A stretch of DNA of 64,000 nt from the NCBI RefSeq assembly GCF_900176505.1, contig NZ_FWYB01000002.1, positions 87,237 through 151,236 on the forward strand. Reading direction: 5' to 3'. This DNA is from Pedobacter nyackensis (GTDB lineage: Bacteria; Bacteroidota; Bacteroidia; Sphingobacteriales; Sphingobacteriaceae). The position numbers and the translations under genes are program-made. Below, one piece after another: positions 9,276 through 18,570 of the stretch. The notes beneath the pieces were generated by a model. The model was not told the DNA's origin, made no database searches, and saw nothing but the letters and a program-made list of their open reading frames with translations. Position 1 is the first letter of the stretch. Each line of letters starts with the position of its first letter.

Positions 9276-9485
9276 TTATTTAGTTTCAGTAGCAGACTCA
9301 GCTTTACGCTTAGTCACTTCAGTATTTAATCGGGCAATATTTTTCCTAACCTTATTGATACGGCTTGGATTTTCTATAGCCGAAATTGTATGAGCAAACT
9401 TTAACTTAACTAAGTTTTCTGTCTCTTCTGCAATCCTGGCTACTAGCTCTTCTTGTGAAAGCCCTGTAATTTCTGAGTTCTTCAT
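9276..9485 (-). CDS. rpmC: 50S ribosomal protein L29
   Basis: L29 is a small two-helix protein at the polypeptide exit site and contributes, with L23, to docking of nascent-chain factors. The 69-residue sequence [20 protein letters not shown] followed by [19 protein letters not shown] and the basic [17 protein letters not shown] is typical. It is separated from rplP by 72 bases with no obvious hairpin and from rpsQ by 13 bases. Confidence 0.96.
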   Translation of the reverse strand: MKNSEITGLSQEELVARIAEETENLVKLKFAHTISAIENPSRINKVRKNIARLNTEVTKRKAESATETK

Positions 9486-9557
9486 TTTATTAATTTTTAT
9501 TTGGCGGGTCCAGAGGTTGTAATAACAAGTTACTTACAACATTCAACCCTACACTAA

Positions 9558-9980
9558 TTATGCCTCTACGTAATCTCTACGTACTACAAATTTTGTTTGG
9601 ATCGGTAATTTCTGAGCTGCTAAACGCATTGCTTCTTTAGCAACTTCTAAAGGAACACCTTCTGCTTCAAAAATGATGCGTCCAGGTCTAACTACGGCTA
9701 CCCAGTATTCAGGAGCACCTTTACCTTTACCCATACGTACCTCAGCTGGTTTCTTAGTCACCGGTTTGTCCGGGAATATTCTAATCCATACCTGGCCTTC
9801 ACGTTTCATGAAACGAGTTACGGCGATACGGGCTGCCTCTATCTGACGACTGGTAATCCAGGTCGACTCTAAAGATTTGATCCCGAAAGACCCGAATGAT
9901 AATTCAGCACCACGAGTTGCTAAACCTTTCATTCTGCCCTTCTGCATCTTTCTGAACTTCGTTCTTTTTGGCTGTAACAT
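9558..9980 (-). CDS. rplP: 50S ribosomal protein L16
   Basis: L16 organises the A-site region of the 50S subunit and contacts the elbow of A-site tRNA. The 140-residue protein starts [19 protein letters not shown], and the family signatures [20 protein letters not shown] and [19 protein letters not shown] are present. Length is standard. It lies 38 bases after rpsC and precedes rpmC, as in other bacteria. Confidence 0.97.
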   Translation of the reverse strand: MLQPKRTKFRKMQKGRMKGLATRGAELSFGSFGIKSLESTWITSRQIEAARIAVTRFMKREGQVWIRIFPDKPVTKKPAEVRMGKGKGAPEYWVAVVRPGRIIFEAEGVPLEVAKEAMRLAAQKLPIQTKFVVRRDYVEA

Positions 9981-10018
9981 TTTATTCTAATATTATCGTT
10001 AAACGATCTGTTAACTAA

Positions 10019-10873
10019 TTATTTACGAGGACCTCTGTTTTGAGTATTTCCGCCTCTATTATCTCTTCCTGCACCAGGACCTCCTTGACCAGGGCCTCTT
10101 CCGCCACGATTACCACCACCGCGGTTATCGTTTCTTCTGTCGCCACCGCCACGGTTATCTCTGTCTCTACCACCAAAAGCACCTTCTGGTCTGCCACCTT
10201 TGCCTGGAGCATTGCTCGTTGCACCGATGTTTGGAGAAAGATCACGTTTACCGTAAACCTCACCTTTACAGATCCATACTTTAACACCTATTTTACCATA
10301 AGTAGTCAAAGCTTCAGCTAATGCATAGTCAATGTCTGCACGGAAAGTATGCAAAGGAATTCTTCCTTCTTTATACTGTTCGCTACGAGCCATCTCAGCA
10401 CCACCTAAACGACCAGAGGTCATAATTTTGATACCTTCAGCACCCATACGCATTGTTGATGCGATAGTAGATTTCATTGCTCTACGGAATGAGATCCTTG
10501 CTTCTAATTGTTTTGCAACACCTTCTGCTACTAATTGTGCATCAAGCTCAGGACGTTTGATCTCAAAAATGTTGATTTGAATTTCCTTTTTAGTCAATTT
10601 CTTCAACTCTTCTTTGATCTTGTCAACTTCCTGACCTGCTTTACCAATTACGATACCTGGACGTGCAGTGTGGATTGTAACGGTGATACGCTTTAACGTA
10701 CGCTCAATTACAACTTTCGCTACACCGCCTTTTGCGATACGTACAGAAAGGTATTTTCTTATTTTTTCGTCCTCAACTAATTTATCAGCATAGTTGTTGC
10801 CACCGAACCAGTTAGAATCCCAACCTTTGATGATTCCTAACCTGTTACCTATTGGATGTGCTTTTTGTCCCAT
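10019..10873 (-). CDS. rpsC: 30S ribosomal protein S3 with RGG-rich C-terminal tail
   Basis: S3 lines the mRNA entry channel in the 30S head and takes part in unwinding mRNA. Residues 1 to about 210 are the standard protein, with the N-terminal [20 protein letters not shown], a KH domain around residues 38-106 ([16 protein letters not shown]) and the C-terminal domain ending in GEVYGKRD. From about residue 224 to 284 (10019-10204) follows a tail made almost only of Gly, Arg, Asn, Asp and Gln, with repeated NRGGG, RGG and RDNRGG units. E. coli S3 has 233 residues, so about 50-60 residues are extra. The tail resembles eukaryotic RGG boxes that bind RNA; its role here is unknown. Confidence 0.97.
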   Translation of the reverse strand: MGQKAHPIGNRLGIIKGWDSNWFGGNNYADKLVEDEKIRKYLSVRIAKGGVAKVVIERTLKRITVTIHTARPGIVIGKAGQEVDKIKEELKKLTKKEIQINIFEIKRPELDAQLVAEGVAKQLEARISFRRAMKSTIASTMRMGAEGIKIMTSGRLGGAEMARSEQYKEGRIPLHTFRADIDYALAEALTTYGKIGVKVWICKGEVYGKRDLSPNIGATSNAPGKGGRPEGAFGGRDRDNRGGGDRRNDNRGGGNRGGRGPGQGGPGAGRDNRGGNTQNRGPRK

Positions 10874-10878
10874 TTCTG

Positions 10879-11241
10879 TTAATTAGTTTGAGTTTCAACG
10901 TTTTTACTATCTACTACCAAAGTTACATGGTTTGAACGCTTACGTATTCTGTAACCACGTCCTTGTGGTGCTGGTCTAAGTCTTTTTAACTGACGACCAC
11001 CGCCTACCATTATCGTTTTTACGAATAACTGGCTTTCTTCAGGGCGAGAACCTTCATTCTTAGTTTCCCAGTTTTTGATAGCTGATAATAAAAGTTTCTC
11101 AACTCTTATTGCTGCTTCTTTATTGGTAAACTTCAAAATATGTAAAGCTTTCTCAACACGCTCACCTCTGATAAGATCTACAACCAAACGCATTTTACGT
11201 GGTGAGGTTGGACAATTGTTTAATTTCGCTACTGCTTCCAT
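10879..11241 (-). CDS. rplV: 50S ribosomal protein L22
   Basis: L22 has a globular body on the 50S surface and a long beta-hairpin that lines the peptide exit tunnel. The 120-residue protein starts [20 protein letters not shown] and contains [20 protein letters not shown] and the hairpin region [20 protein letters not shown]. The hairpin is the site of macrolide-resistance changes in other species and looks intact here. It lies 7 bases after rpsS and 5 bases before rpsC. Confidence 0.97.
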   Translation of the reverse strand: MEAVAKLNNCPTSPRKMRLVVDLIRGERVEKALHILKFTNKEAAIRVEKLLLSAIKNWETKNEGSRPEESQLFVKTIMVGGGRQLKRLRPAPQGRGYRIRKRSNHVTLVVDSKNVETQTN

Positions 11242-11248
11242 CTCTTAA

Positions 11249-11515
11249 TTATTTTTTCTTTTCAGAGTGACCCCTAAATGTTCTGGTTGGAGCAAACTCT
11301 CCCAGCTTGTGACCAACCATGTTTTCTGTTACGTATACCGGTATAAACTTATTACCGTTATGTACTGCAAATGTATGTCCCACAAAATCTGGTGAGATCA
11401 TTGATCTGCGAGACCAAGTTTTAATTACAGACTTCTTGCCTGAATCATTCATAGAGACTACTTTCTTCTCTACGTTATGGTCAATATAAGGTCCTTTTTT
11501 AATCGAACGAGCCAT
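11249..11515 (-). CDS. rpsS: 30S ribosomal protein S19
   Basis: S19 sits in the 30S head with S13 and contacts the large subunit at bridge B1. The 88-residue protein starts [20 protein letters not shown] and has the signature [20 protein letters not shown] followed by [17 protein letters not shown]. Its ATG shares one base with the rplB stop codon, so translation is probably coupled to rplB. Confidence 0.97.
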   Translation of the reverse strand: MARSIKKGPYIDHNVEKKVVSMNDSGKKSVIKTWSRRSMISPDFVGHTFAVHNGNKFIPVYVTENMVGHKLGEFAPTRTFRGHSEKKK

Positions 11516-12339
11516 TATTTCTTCCTTTTCTCTATGATGAAACGATTTGAGTATTTTTTAAGTGAACGTGTTTTAAATCCTTTAGAATAAACACCATTCC
11601 TTGAACGAGGCTGACCTCCTGATGAGCGACCCTCACCACCACCCATAGGGTGATCTACCGGGTTCATCGCTACCGGACGTGTTCTCGGACGACGACCTAA
11701 CCAACGGTTACGACCTGCCTTACCTAAAACTTCATTTGCATGATCAGAGTTTGAAACAGCTCCTATTGTTGCTAAACAAGTAACTAAGATTGATCTTACT
11801 TCACCTGAAGGCATTTTCAATGTTGCATATTTACCATCACGAGCAGCTAATTGTGCATAAGCACCAGCGCTACGTGCCAACTGAGCACCACGACCTGGAC
11901 GAATCTCCACGTTGTGTACAATAGATCCCAAAGGAATATTGCTCAATTTTAAAGTATTTCCTACTTCTGGAGCAGCAGTATCACCCGACACTACTTTTTG
12001 CCCTACTTGCAATCCTTCCGGTGCAATAATATAACGCTTCTCACCATCTGCATAATGTAATAATGCAATACGTGCGGTACGGTTTGGATCGTATTCAACA
12101 GTTGCTACTGTTGCAGGAATATCAAATTTCTCACGTTTAAAGTCAATTAAACGGTAAGATTTTTTGTGACCACCACCCATGTAGCGCATAGTCATCTTTC
12201 CTGTATTGTTACGTCCTCCCGATTTCTTAGAAGATACAACCAATGATTTTTCGGGCTTGGTTGCTGTAATCTCCGTAAAACTGGCACCTACTCTAAAGCG
12301 GGTTCCCGGAGTGACTGGTTTAAATTTTCTTAAGCCCAT
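11515..12339 (-). CDS. rplB: 50S ribosomal protein L2
   Basis: L2 is a primary 23S rRNA binder required for subunit association and for peptidyl transferase activity. The 274-residue protein has an OB-fold and an SH3-like fold, and shows the highly conserved [18 protein letters not shown] loop whose histidine lies near the catalytic centre, plus [11 protein letters not shown] before it. Length is standard. It follows rplW by 23 bases and overlaps rpsS by one base. Confidence 0.97.
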   Translation of the reverse strand: MGLRKFKPVTPGTRFRVGASFTEITATKPEKSLVVSSKKSGGRNNTGKMTMRYMGGGHKKSYRLIDFKREKFDIPATVATVEYDPNRTARIALLHYADGEKRYIIAPEGLQVGQKVVSGDTAAPEVGNTLKLSNIPLGSIVHNVEIRPGRGAQLARSAGAYAQLAARDGKYATLKMPSGEVRSILVTCLATIGAVSNSDHANEVLGKAGRNRWLGRRPRTRPVAMNPVDHPMGGGEGRSSGGQPRSRNGVYSKGFKTRSLKKYSNRFIIEKRKK

Positions 12340-12362
12340 AGTTATAAATTATTCAATTCTTA

Positions 12363-12653
12363 TTAAATATTCGAGTAATAATCAATTGTTTCTCCTGCTG
12401 CCAGGCTAACAATAGCTTTCTTGTATTTCGGGGTACGACCCGTAACTAATCCGCCTTTAGTGTTTCTAGACTTAACTTTACCATTTACAACCATTGTATT
12501 GATGGTTAAAATGTTAACGCCGTACATCTTCTCTATGGCTTGCTTAATTTGCAATTTATTTGCTTTGTGTTCTACTTTAAAAGTAAAGCGGTTAGACTTT
12601 TCTGTTAATGCAGAAGCTTTCTCTGTTAATATTGGTTTCTTTAAAAATTCCAT
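12363..12653 (-). CDS. rplW: 50S ribosomal protein L23
   Basis: L23 lies at the polypeptide exit and is the main docking site for trigger factor and SRP. With the ATG at 12651-12653 the protein has 96 residues and starts MEFLKKPILTEKASALTEKS, matching the family. An upstream in-frame start (12677) would add eight residues and overlap rplD, so I rejected it. The ending GETIDYYSNI is slightly unusual but within range. It starts one base after the rplD stop codon. Confidence 0.96.
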   Translation of the reverse strand: MEFLKKPILTEKASALTEKSNRFTFKVEHKANKLQIKQAIEKMYGVNILTINTMVVNGKVKSRNTKGGLVTGRTPKYKKAIVSLAAGETIDYYSNI

Positions 12654-12654
12654 A

Positions 12655-13284
12655 TTACTTGGCAAATGCCTCCTCAATTGTTTTAACAGAATCAGCAGTT
12701 AACAAAAGCTTGCCACAGTTCAATACATCATATGTATTTAACTGATCTGCAGTAATTACTTTCACTTTCTGAATGTTTCTGCTTGATAAATAGATATTGT
12801 TATTTTGTGAAGGTAAAACCAACAATGTCTTTTCGTTAGTCAAGTTTAATGCACTAACTAAATTAAGGTAGTTTTTAGTTTTGATTGAATCAAAAGTGAA
12901 ATCTTCCAAAACAACAACGTTGTTGTCCTGAGCTTTATAAGTCAATGCAGACTTACGAGCCAATGATTTTAACTTTTTGTTCAATTTGAAACTATAATCA
13001 CGTGGTTGAGGACCAAACACGCGACCACCACCATTAAACAATGGAGATTTAATACTTCCGGCACGAGCACCACCAGTACCTTTTTGCTTGTATAGTTTAC
13101 GGGTTGAACCTGCAATCTCATTACGTTGCTTAGATTTGTGCGTACCTTGACGTTGATTAGCCAAATACTGCTTAACATCTAAATAAATTGCGTGGTCAAC
13201 AGGCGTTATGCCAAAAACCGACTCAGGAAGTTGCACCTTGGCACCTGTCTCTTTTCCTGAAATGTTTAATACTTTAACTTCCAT
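12655..13284 (-). CDS. rplD: 50S ribosomal protein L4
   Basis: L4 binds 23S rRNA domain I and sends a long loop into the exit tunnel, opposite L22. In E. coli it also represses its own S10 operon. The 209-residue protein starts [20 protein letters not shown]; the tunnel loop is seen as [20 protein letters not shown] followed by [19 protein letters not shown]. Length is normal. It starts 4 bases after rplC. The leader upstream of rplC has paired hairpins that could be a control site, but evidence for L4 binding is lacking. Confidence 0.97.
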   Translation of the reverse strand: MEVKVLNISGKETGAKVQLPESVFGITPVDHAIYLDVKQYLANQRQGTHKSKQRNEIAGSTRKLYKQKGTGGARAGSIKSPLFNGGGRVFGPQPRDYSFKLNKKLKSLARKSALTYKAQDNNVVVLEDFTFDSIKTKNYLNLVSALNLTNEKTLLVLPSQNNNIYLSSRNIQKVKVITADQLNTYDVLNCGKLLLTADSVKTIEEAFAK

Positions 13285-13288
13285 CTGC

Positions 13289-13906
13289 TTACTTATCTAA
13301 GATTACGTAAGAACCCTTAGCTCCTGGAATGGAACCACTAACTACAACAAGGTTTTGATCAGCATAAACTTTCAAAACTTGTAAGTTCTGAACTTTTACT
13401 CTGTCACCACCCATTCTACCCGCCATACGCATACCTTTGAATACACGAGAAGGATACGAAGCAGCACCTAATGAACCCGGCGCACGCATTCTGTTATGCT
13501 GTCCGTGAGTTTGTCCACCAACACCACCGAAACCATGACGTTTTACAACACCCTGGAAACCTTTACCTTTTGAAGTACCAACAACATCCACAAAGTCACC
13601 TTCGTTAAAAATGTTAACCGTTACAGTGTCGCCTAAATTTAACGACTCCTCAAACGGATCAAATTCAACCAATTTACGTTTTGGGGTAGTGTTTGCTTTC
13701 GCAAAATGGCCTTTAAGAGGCATGGTAGTGTTCTTTTCTTTGGCTTCGTCGAAACCTAACTGAACTGAAACGTAACCGTCTTTCTCTGCGGTCTTTACCT
13801 GTGTAACTACACAAGGCCCAGCTTCGATCACCGTACATGGAATATTCCTTCCATCGGCGTCGAAAATGCTGGTCATTCCTACTTTTTTTCCAATAATACC
13901 TGACAT
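13289..13906 (-). CDS. rplC: 50S ribosomal protein L3
   Basis: L3 is, with L24, an initiator of 50S assembly and extends a branched loop to the peptidyl transferase centre. The 205-residue protein starts [20 protein letters not shown] and contains the signature [20 protein letters not shown] followed by [20 protein letters not shown], which holds the loop region. It is the first gene after the break that separates it from rpsJ. It has its own promoter at 13984-14013 and a leader of about 70 bases with hairpins, so it begins an independent long transcript running through rpoA unless internal promoters add to it. Confidence 0.97.
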   Translation of the reverse strand: MSGIIGKKVGMTSIFDADGRNIPCTVIEAGPCVVTQVKTAEKDGYVSVQLGFDEAKEKNTTMPLKGHFAKANTTPKRKLVEFDPFEESLNLGDTVTVNIFNEGDFVDVVGTSKGKGFQGVVKRHGFGGVGGQTHGQHNRMRAPGSLGAASYPSRVFKGMRMAGRMGGDRVKVQNLQVLKVYADQNLVVVSGSIPGAKGSYVILDK

Positions 13907-13924
13907 TTTCTTTTTTTAATTTAA

Positions 13925-13980
13925 CACCCATCGAAGCAGTAGGGCTTCGTTCAAGGTGGATACACATCCCTATTAAGGGA
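13925..13980 (-). promoter_or_regulatory. Structured 5' leader of the rplC operon
   Basis: Between the promoter and rplC the minus-strand leader can form two hairpins. The first, TCCCTTAATAGGGA (13967-13980), starts at about the first transcribed base. The second has a 6-bp stem CGAAGC/GCTTCG (13932-13937 with 13944-13949), enclosed by CACC/GGTG pairing (13925-13928 with 13955-13958). This is the place and size expected for an r-protein autoregulatory leader, but the ligand cannot be read from sequence. Confidence 0.45.
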
Positions 13981-13983
13981 GGG

Positions 13984-14013
13984 CAAAAATAAGAAAGAAA
14001 TCTTAATTTTCAA
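13984..14013 (-). promoter_or_regulatory. Promoter of the rplC ribosomal operon
   Basis: On the minus strand TTTG (-33 element, CAA at 14011-14013) is followed after 19 bases by TATTTTTG (13984-13991), a full match to the Bacteroidota TTG-N19-TAnnTTTG consensus. The next bases are CCCTCCC, so it shares the TTTGC-N2-TCCC signature. The start site would lie near 13978, giving a leader of about 70 bases before rplC. Confidence 0.8.
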
Positions 14014-14053
14014 ATAGTTAGCTAAATATTTTTTCATATATCTGCTAAAATTT

Positions 14054-14084
14054 TGATTTAATTGGATAGCACCCAATTAAATCA
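14054..14084 (-). terminator. Hairpin after the DUF1634 gene
   Basis: A perfect 12-bp stem, TGATTTAATTGG pairing with CCAATTAAATCA around a 7-base loop, lies 4 bases past the stop codon at 14089. On the minus strand it is followed by AAAATTTTAG, a weak T run, so it is a probable but A+T-rich terminator that would shield the rplC promoter from the upstream permease genes. Confidence 0.55.
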
Positions 14085-14088
14085 GGCT

Positions 14089-14484
14089 TTAGCCAACTAA
14101 CTTATCGCTTAAACTATATAAGATGATAGACAAAACGATTAAACCAATCAAAACATACAGGTAATCACGCTCTATCAGGAAGCTAAAAATAGAAAAAACA
14201 ACCCGTGCTATCGGCGTAAAAATCAATAATAAGGTGCCAAATTGAATAATTGCAGCGCCATCCAGCGCCTTTAATCCTTCAAAAATCGCGGATATCGAAG
14301 AGAAGCCTGACTTCCCAGAGTCAAATTTCACATAATCCACCGCATTTGCATGGTTGGAAAACAAGTAAATAAGCCCCCCAACAAGCACAACACTCATCGA
14401 TGTAATCACCCCCACCCGCAACAAAGTACCCAGAATTACCTGTATATCCTTATCTGCAAAAAAGTTTCTGATTTCCTTACTCAT
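14089..14484 (-). CDS. DUF1634 family membrane protein
   Basis: The 131-residue protein has three hydrophobic segments: about residues 18-42 (LLRVGVITSMSVVLVGGLIY), 80-105 (IIQFGTLLLIFTPIARVVFSI) and 110-127 (YVLIGLIVLSIILYSL). The short N-terminal DKDIQVILGTLLRVGV and the GTLLLIFTPIARV motif fit DUF1634, a small membrane family. Its ATG overlaps the end of the TauE/SafE gene by 4 bases, and the two families are often neighbours, so it is probably an accessory subunit or stabiliser of that permease. The substrate is unknown. Family assignment is from memory of the motif and context. Confidence 0.75.
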   Translation of the reverse strand: MSKEIRNFFADKDIQVILGTLLRVGVITSMSVVLVGGLIYLFSNHANAVDYVKFDSGKSGFSSISAIFEGLKALDGAAIIQFGTLLLIFTPIARVVFSIFSFLIERDYLYVLIGLIVLSIILYSLSDKLVG

Positions 14485-15317
14485 AACTTACCGGATAACC
14501 CATTATAAATCATTTGAATCGCCAAAAAAGTAACCACAATAGCAAATACAACTTTCAACTTATCAGTTTGTGTTCTTACCAATATTTTTGAACCTATAGT
14601 CGCCCCAAGCAATACACCAACAGCTACCGGCATCGCTATTCCCGGATCAATCTGCCCCCGATGAAAATAAACAACCGCACTCGCAGCTGCAGTTACCCCC
14701 ATCATGAAATTACTCGTTGTAGTAGACACCTTAAAAGGTATCCGCATGATATTGTCCATAGCAATAACCTTTAAGGCCCCAGAACCAATACCAAGTAAAC
14801 CAGATATAATACCAGCAACAAACATCATCACGAACCCCCCAACAACATTATGAACCGCATAATCCTTTGCCCCATGCGCCGTAGGATAAGTGCCATTCAG
14901 TTTAAAAAAGACAGCCAACTTACCCGAAGTATCATTATCAGACCGATCTATCTTTTTCCGAACCATCATGGCCGCAGAAAATAATAAAATCAAACCAAAA
15001 ATAACTGCGATGTAGCCTGGGTTAATATAAACAGTAACAATGGCGCCGATGATTGCACTTATGGTCGTAGCGACCTCTAAAAACATACCTATCCGGATAT
15101 TAGTAATACCTTCCTTTACATAAGCGGCAGCAGAGCCTGAAGAAGTGGCAATTACAGAGATGATTGACGCACCAATCGCATAATGAATATCAACCCCAAG
15201 TCCAAGGGTTAACAATGGGATAATGATCACTCCCCCACCTAAGCCTGTAAGTGAGCCAACAAACCCAGCTAAGAAAGCTCCGACTAAAACTATAACTGTA
15301 AACAGCAATACCGACAT
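14481..15317 (-). CDS. TauE/SafE family sulfite/anion exporter
   Basis: From the ATG at 15317 the protein has 278 residues and starts MSVLLFTVIVLVGAFLAGFVG. It has about eight hydrophobic helices, and the duplicated family motif appears as GSLTGLGGGVIIIPLLTLGLG in the first half and GIISGLLGIGSGALKVIAMD in the second. TauE/SafE proteins move sulfite, sulfoacetate or related anions. An upstream start at 15386 is possible, but the region between has a promoter (15323-15351) whose -7 element ends 5 bases before this ATG, so the shorter, nearly leaderless form is preferred. It forms a two-gene unit with the DUF1634 gene and interrupts the usual rpsJ-rplC junction. Confidence 0.85.
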   Translation of the reverse strand: MSVLLFTVIVLVGAFLAGFVGSLTGLGGGVIIIPLLTLGLGVDIHYAIGASIISVIATSSGSAAAYVKEGITNIRIGMFLEVATTISAIIGAIVTVYINPGYIAVIFGLILLFSAAMMVRKKIDRSDNDTSGKLAVFFKLNGTYPTAHGAKDYAVHNVVGGFVMMFVAGIISGLLGIGSGALKVIAMDNIMRIPFKVSTTTSNFMMGVTAAASAVVYFHRGQIDPGIAMPVAVGVLLGATIGSKILVRTQTDKLKVVFAIVVTFLAIQMIYNGLSGKL

Positions 15318-15322
15318 TGCTG

Positions 15323-15351
15323 CAAATATACTATCTCCAGTCCGAACACAA
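15323..15351 (-). promoter_or_regulatory. Promoter of the TauE/SafE-DUF1634 pair
   Basis: TTG (CAA at 15349-15351), 18 bases, then TATATTTG (15323-15330) on the minus strand fits the Bacteroidota promoter consensus. The ATG at 15317 begins 5 bases after TTTG, so the transcript would have almost no leader. Confidence 0.6.
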
Positions 15352-15400
15352 TAAAATTTAAATATCATTGTTAAATTAGCATACAAACATCCCTTATATT

Positions 15401-16009
15401 ATGAGAAAAGCAATACTCCCTATTATTTCGGCATTCATCCTTAGCCTTAGCGCTCAAGGACAGCTAGCACAAGACACCACCAAGCTCGATCCAACATTGA
15501 AAGGACAGTACCAACTGATGCTTGCAAAAGCTAAAACCATAAGCGGATACAAGCTGGTAAATCCGGCAAGGATGAACGCCTTCTGGAGAAATCTTAATGA
15601 CTCACTCACAACTGAGCGCAAACAGCTTGCCAGCACCAGTCGAAAAATCAAAGAACATGAAAAAGCAATAGCTGATTTAAAAGCACAAATCACTGGACAG
15701 GAAAATTCCCTGGCCAGCACTAACGCAAAAATGAATGAGATCAGTTTTCTGGGCATATCATTTACCAAGTCCACCTATACTACAATGGTGTGGAGTTTGA
15801 TAATTGGCCTGGCCGCAGCCCTTACCGTCATAATACTCCGCTCCGCCAAACATATACATGAGGCAAAATACCGTTCCTCACTTTATGAAGAAGTTGCCCA
15901 GGAATACCAGACCTACAAAACAAAGGCAAATGAAAAAGAGAAAAAACTTGCCCGCGAGCTTCAGGATGAACGCAACAAAATAGATGAATTAACAAACCGG
16001 GTCAGATAA
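15401..16009 (+). CDS. Exported coiled-coil membrane protein, function unknown
   Basis: I do not recognise a characterised family. The 202-residue protein has a signal peptide (MRKAILPIISAFILSLSAQG), then a stretch that ends in a heptad-like region rich in Lys, Glu and Gln (about residues 65-110: TERKQLASTSRKIKEHEKAI), one strong transmembrane helix (about 128-147, TMVWSLIIGLAAALTVIILR) and a second charged coiled coil to the C-terminus (YEEVAQEYQTYKTKANEKEK). Topology would put the first coil in the periplasm and the second in the cytoplasm. It is the only plus-strand gene in the ribosomal block, lies divergent to the permease pair and ends at a bidirectional terminator shared with rpsJ. Confidence 0.8.
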   Translation: MRKAILPIISAFILSLSAQGQLAQDTTKLDPTLKGQYQLMLAKAKTISGYKLVNPARMNAFWRNLNDSLTTERKQLASTSRKIKEHEKAIADLKAQITGQENSLASTNAKMNEISFLGISFTKSTYTTMVWSLIIGLAAALTVIILRSAKHIHEAKYRSSLYEEVAQEYQTYKTKANEKEKKLARELQDERNKIDELTNRVR

Positions 16010-16025
16010 ATAAATCCGGTATAAA

Positions 16026-16062
16026 AAAAAGGCCTTCCTGAAATAATCGGGAAGGCCTTTTT
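16026..16062. terminator. Bidirectional terminator between the coiled-coil gene and rpsJ
   Basis: AAAAAGGCCTTCC and GGAAGGCCTTTTT form a perfect 13-bp stem with an 11-base loop, with A runs on one side and T runs on the other. It serves the plus-strand coiled-coil gene (stop at 16009) and the minus-strand str operon (rpsJ stop at 16076). It marks a true transcriptional end of rpsL-rpsG-fusA-rpsJ before rplC. Confidence 0.9.
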
Positions 16063-16075
16063 AATGTCAGTATAA

Positions 16076-16381
16076 TTAAACTTTAATTTCTACTTCAACA
16101 CCGCTAGGTAATTCAAGTTTCATTAAAGCATCAACTGTTTTTGAGTTAGAGCTATAAATATCTAACAAACGCTTGTAAGCACATAATTGAAACTGCTCAC
16201 GTGCTTTTTTGTTCACGTGTGGTGAACGCAAAACAGTGAAAATTTTCTTTTCTGTAGGCAACGGAATTGGTCCGCTAACTACTGCACCCGTAGGCTTAAC
16301 AGTCTTTACAATTTTCTCAGCAGATTTATCTACCAAGTTATAATCGTAAGATTTTAATTTGATTCTGATTCTTTGGCTCAT
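16076..16381 (-). CDS. rpsJ: 30S ribosomal protein S10
   Basis: S10 is in the 30S head; elsewhere, free S10 pairs with NusB in transcription antitermination. The 101-residue protein starts [20 protein letters not shown] and carries [20 protein letters not shown] and [20 protein letters not shown], the family signature region. Length is normal. It is the last gene of the fusA transcript here, 56 bases after fusA. In most Bacteroidota rplC would follow directly; here a terminator and three other genes intervene. Confidence 0.97.
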   Translation of the reverse strand: MSQRIRIKLKSYDYNLVDKSAEKIVKTVKPTGAVVSGPIPLPTEKKIFTVLRSPHVNKKAREQFQLCAYKRLLDIYSSNSKTVDALMKLELPSGVEVEIKV

Positions 16382-16437
16382 GTTATATATATATTAAAGC
16401 AGCCGGTTAGAGCTATTAATAACCGGCTACCAATTTA

Positions 16438-18552
16438 TTAATCTACAGATTTAATTCTGCCTTTTGATTTAGCAATTACTTCATCCTGTACGTTCTTAGG
16501 AGCTGGTTCGTAGTGATCAAACTCCATTGTAGAAGTTGCACGACCAGAAGTAATGGTACGTAACTGAGTTACATAACCAAACATCTCAGAAAGAGGCACA
16601 GTTGCTTTAATTACCTGAGCACCATTACGAGTGTCCATTCCTAAAAGCTGACCACGACGACGGTTCATGTCACCGATTACATCACCCATGTTTTCTTCAG
16701 GAGTAAGGATCTCGATTTTCATGATTGGCTCCATCAATACAGGGTTACACTTAGGTAACGCCTCACGGTACGCCATTTTAGCAGCAAGCTCAAATGATAA
16801 AGCATCTGAATCGACCGCGTGGAATGAACCATCAATTAAGCGAACTTTCATGTCTGGTAGTGGATAACCAGCCAATACTCCGTTAGCCATAGATGCTGCA
16901 AATCCTTTTTCAACAGAAGGGATAAACTCACGAGGGATTGAACCACCTGTGATTTCATTCACAAATTGTAAACCACCTTTTTCGTAATCCGCATCAATTG
17001 GAGAGATAACAACCTGGATATCCGCGAATTTACCACGACCACCTGATTGTTTTTTATAAGTCTCACGGTGTTGAACGGTACCATGGATTGCTTCTTTGTA
17101 AGCAACTTGTGGCGCACCTTGATTAACCTCTACTTTAAACTCACGTTTTAAACGGTCGATCAAAATATCTAAGTGAAGCTCACCCATACCAGAGATTACA
17201 GTCTGACCAGTTTCCTGATCTGTCTGAACCCTAAATGTAGGATCCTCTTCAGCTAATTTACCAAGACCAATACCTAATTTATCAACGTCAGCCTGAGTTT
17301 TTGGCTCAATTGCTAAACCGATAACCGGCTCTGGGAAATCCATTGATTCTAATACAATTGGATGTTTCTCATCGCAAAGTGTATCACCCGTTTTGATATC
17401 TTTAAATCCAACAACAGCAGCAATATCACCAGCACCTACGTTAGGAATTGGGTTTTGCTTGTTAGCGTGCATTTGGAAGATACGAGAGATACGCTCTTTG
17501 TTCTCAGAACGTGCGTTATAAACGTAAGAACCTGCCTCTAAGTTACCTGAATAAACACGGATAAAACATAAACGGCCTACGAAAGGATCCGTTGCAATTT
17601 TAAACGCTAAAGCTGCGAAAGGCTCTTTAATATCCGGTTGACGAGTTACTTCTTCACCAGTTTCTGGGTTGGTACCAGTGATACCATCAACATCCATTGG
17701 CGAAGGCAATAATTCCATAACCAGATCCAACATAGTTTGAACACCTTTGTTTTTGAAAGATGAACCACAAACCATAGGAACGATTTTCGCATCTAAAGTT
17801 GCTTTACGCAATGCATCAAGAATCTCACGCTCAGTGATTGAATTAGGGTCTTCAAAGAATTTCTCCATTAATGACTCATCATAATCAGCTACAGCTTCTA
17901 ATAAGTTCTCTCTCCACTGTGCAACTTCCTCAATCATATCATCAGGAATAGGCACTTCAGTAAAGGTCATACCTTTATCATGCTCATTCCAAACGATACC
18001 ACGGTTATTGATCAAATCAACAACACCTGTAAAGTTATCTTCAGCACCGATTGGTAATTGTAAAGGAACTGCATGGCTACCCAGCATATCTTTTACTTGT
18101 TTAACAACTTTTAAGAAGTCAGCTCCTGAACGGTCCATTTTGTTAACGAAACCAATACGTGGAACTGCATAGTTGTTAGCTAAACGCCAGTTAGTTTCAG
18201 ATTGAGGCTCAACACCATCAACTGCTGAAAATAAAAATACCAATCCATCCAAAACACGTAATGAACGGTTTACCTCTACGGTAAAATCCACGTGTCCAGG
18301 AGTATCGATAACGTTTACCTGATATTTGTTACCGCGGTAAGGCCAGAATACAGTAGTTGCTGCAGACGTGATTGTTATCCCACGTTCAGCTTCCTGTACC
18401 ATCCAGTCCATGGTAGATGCACCTTCGTGAACCTCACCAATCTTGTGGTTTACCCCAGCGTAATAAAGGATACGCTCAGTAGTTGTGGTTTTACCCGCAT
18501 CAATGTGAGCCGCGATTCCGATATTTCTTGTAAATTTTAAATCTCTTGACAT
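16438..18552 (-). CDS. fusA: Elongation factor G
   Basis: EF-G is the GTPase that drives translocation of tRNA and mRNA through the ribosome and, with RRF, splits ribosomes. The 704-residue protein is full length. The P-loop AHIDAGKT is at residues 15-22, followed by the effector region [13 protein letters not shown], the G3 motif DTPGHVDF, G4 [10 protein letters not shown], then domains II to V ending with [20 protein letters not shown]. It lies in the str operon between rpsG (18 bases upstream) and rpsJ. This is the canonical copy by its position; resistance changes to fusidic acid cannot be judged by eye. Confidence 0.98.
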   Translation of the reverse strand: MSRDLKFTRNIGIAAHIDAGKTTTTERILYYAGVNHKIGEVHEGASTMDWMVQEAERGITITSAATTVFWPYRGNKYQVNVIDTPGHVDFTVEVNRSLRVLDGLVFLFSAVDGVEPQSETNWRLANNYAVPRIGFVNKMDRSGADFLKVVKQVKDMLGSHAVPLQLPIGAEDNFTGVVDLINNRGIVWNEHDKGMTFTEVPIPDDMIEEVAQWRENLLEAVADYDESLMEKFFEDPNSITEREILDALRKATLDAKIVPMVCGSSFKNKGVQTMLDLVMELLPSPMDVDGITGTNPETGEEVTRQPDIKEPFAALAFKIATDPFVGRLCFIRVYSGNLEAGSYVYNARSENKERISRIFQMHANKQNPIPNVGAGDIAAVVGFKDIKTGDTLCDEKHPIVLESMDFPEPVIGLAIEPKTQADVDKLGIGLGKLAEEDPTFRVQTDQETGQTVISGMGELHLDILIDRLKREFKVEVNQGAPQVAYKEAIHGTVQHRETYKKQSGGRGKFADIQVVISPIDADYEKGGLQFVNEITGGSIPREFIPSVEKGFAASMANGVLAGYPLPDMKVRLIDGSFHAVDSDALSFELAAKMAYREALPKCNPVLMEPIMKIEILTPEENMGDVIGDMNRRRGQLLGMDTRNGAQVIKATVPLSEMFGYVTQLRTITSGRATSTMEFDHYEPAPKNVQDEVIAKSKGRIKSVD

Positions 18553-18570
18553 TTTATGATTTTCTAATAA

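Noticed and set aside
10015..10321. Gly/Val/Glu- and Ser/Thr-rich frames overlapping the 3' end of rpsC
   Set aside because: They come from the repetitive RGG-coding DNA read in other frames or strands; the S3 frame accounts for the sequence.
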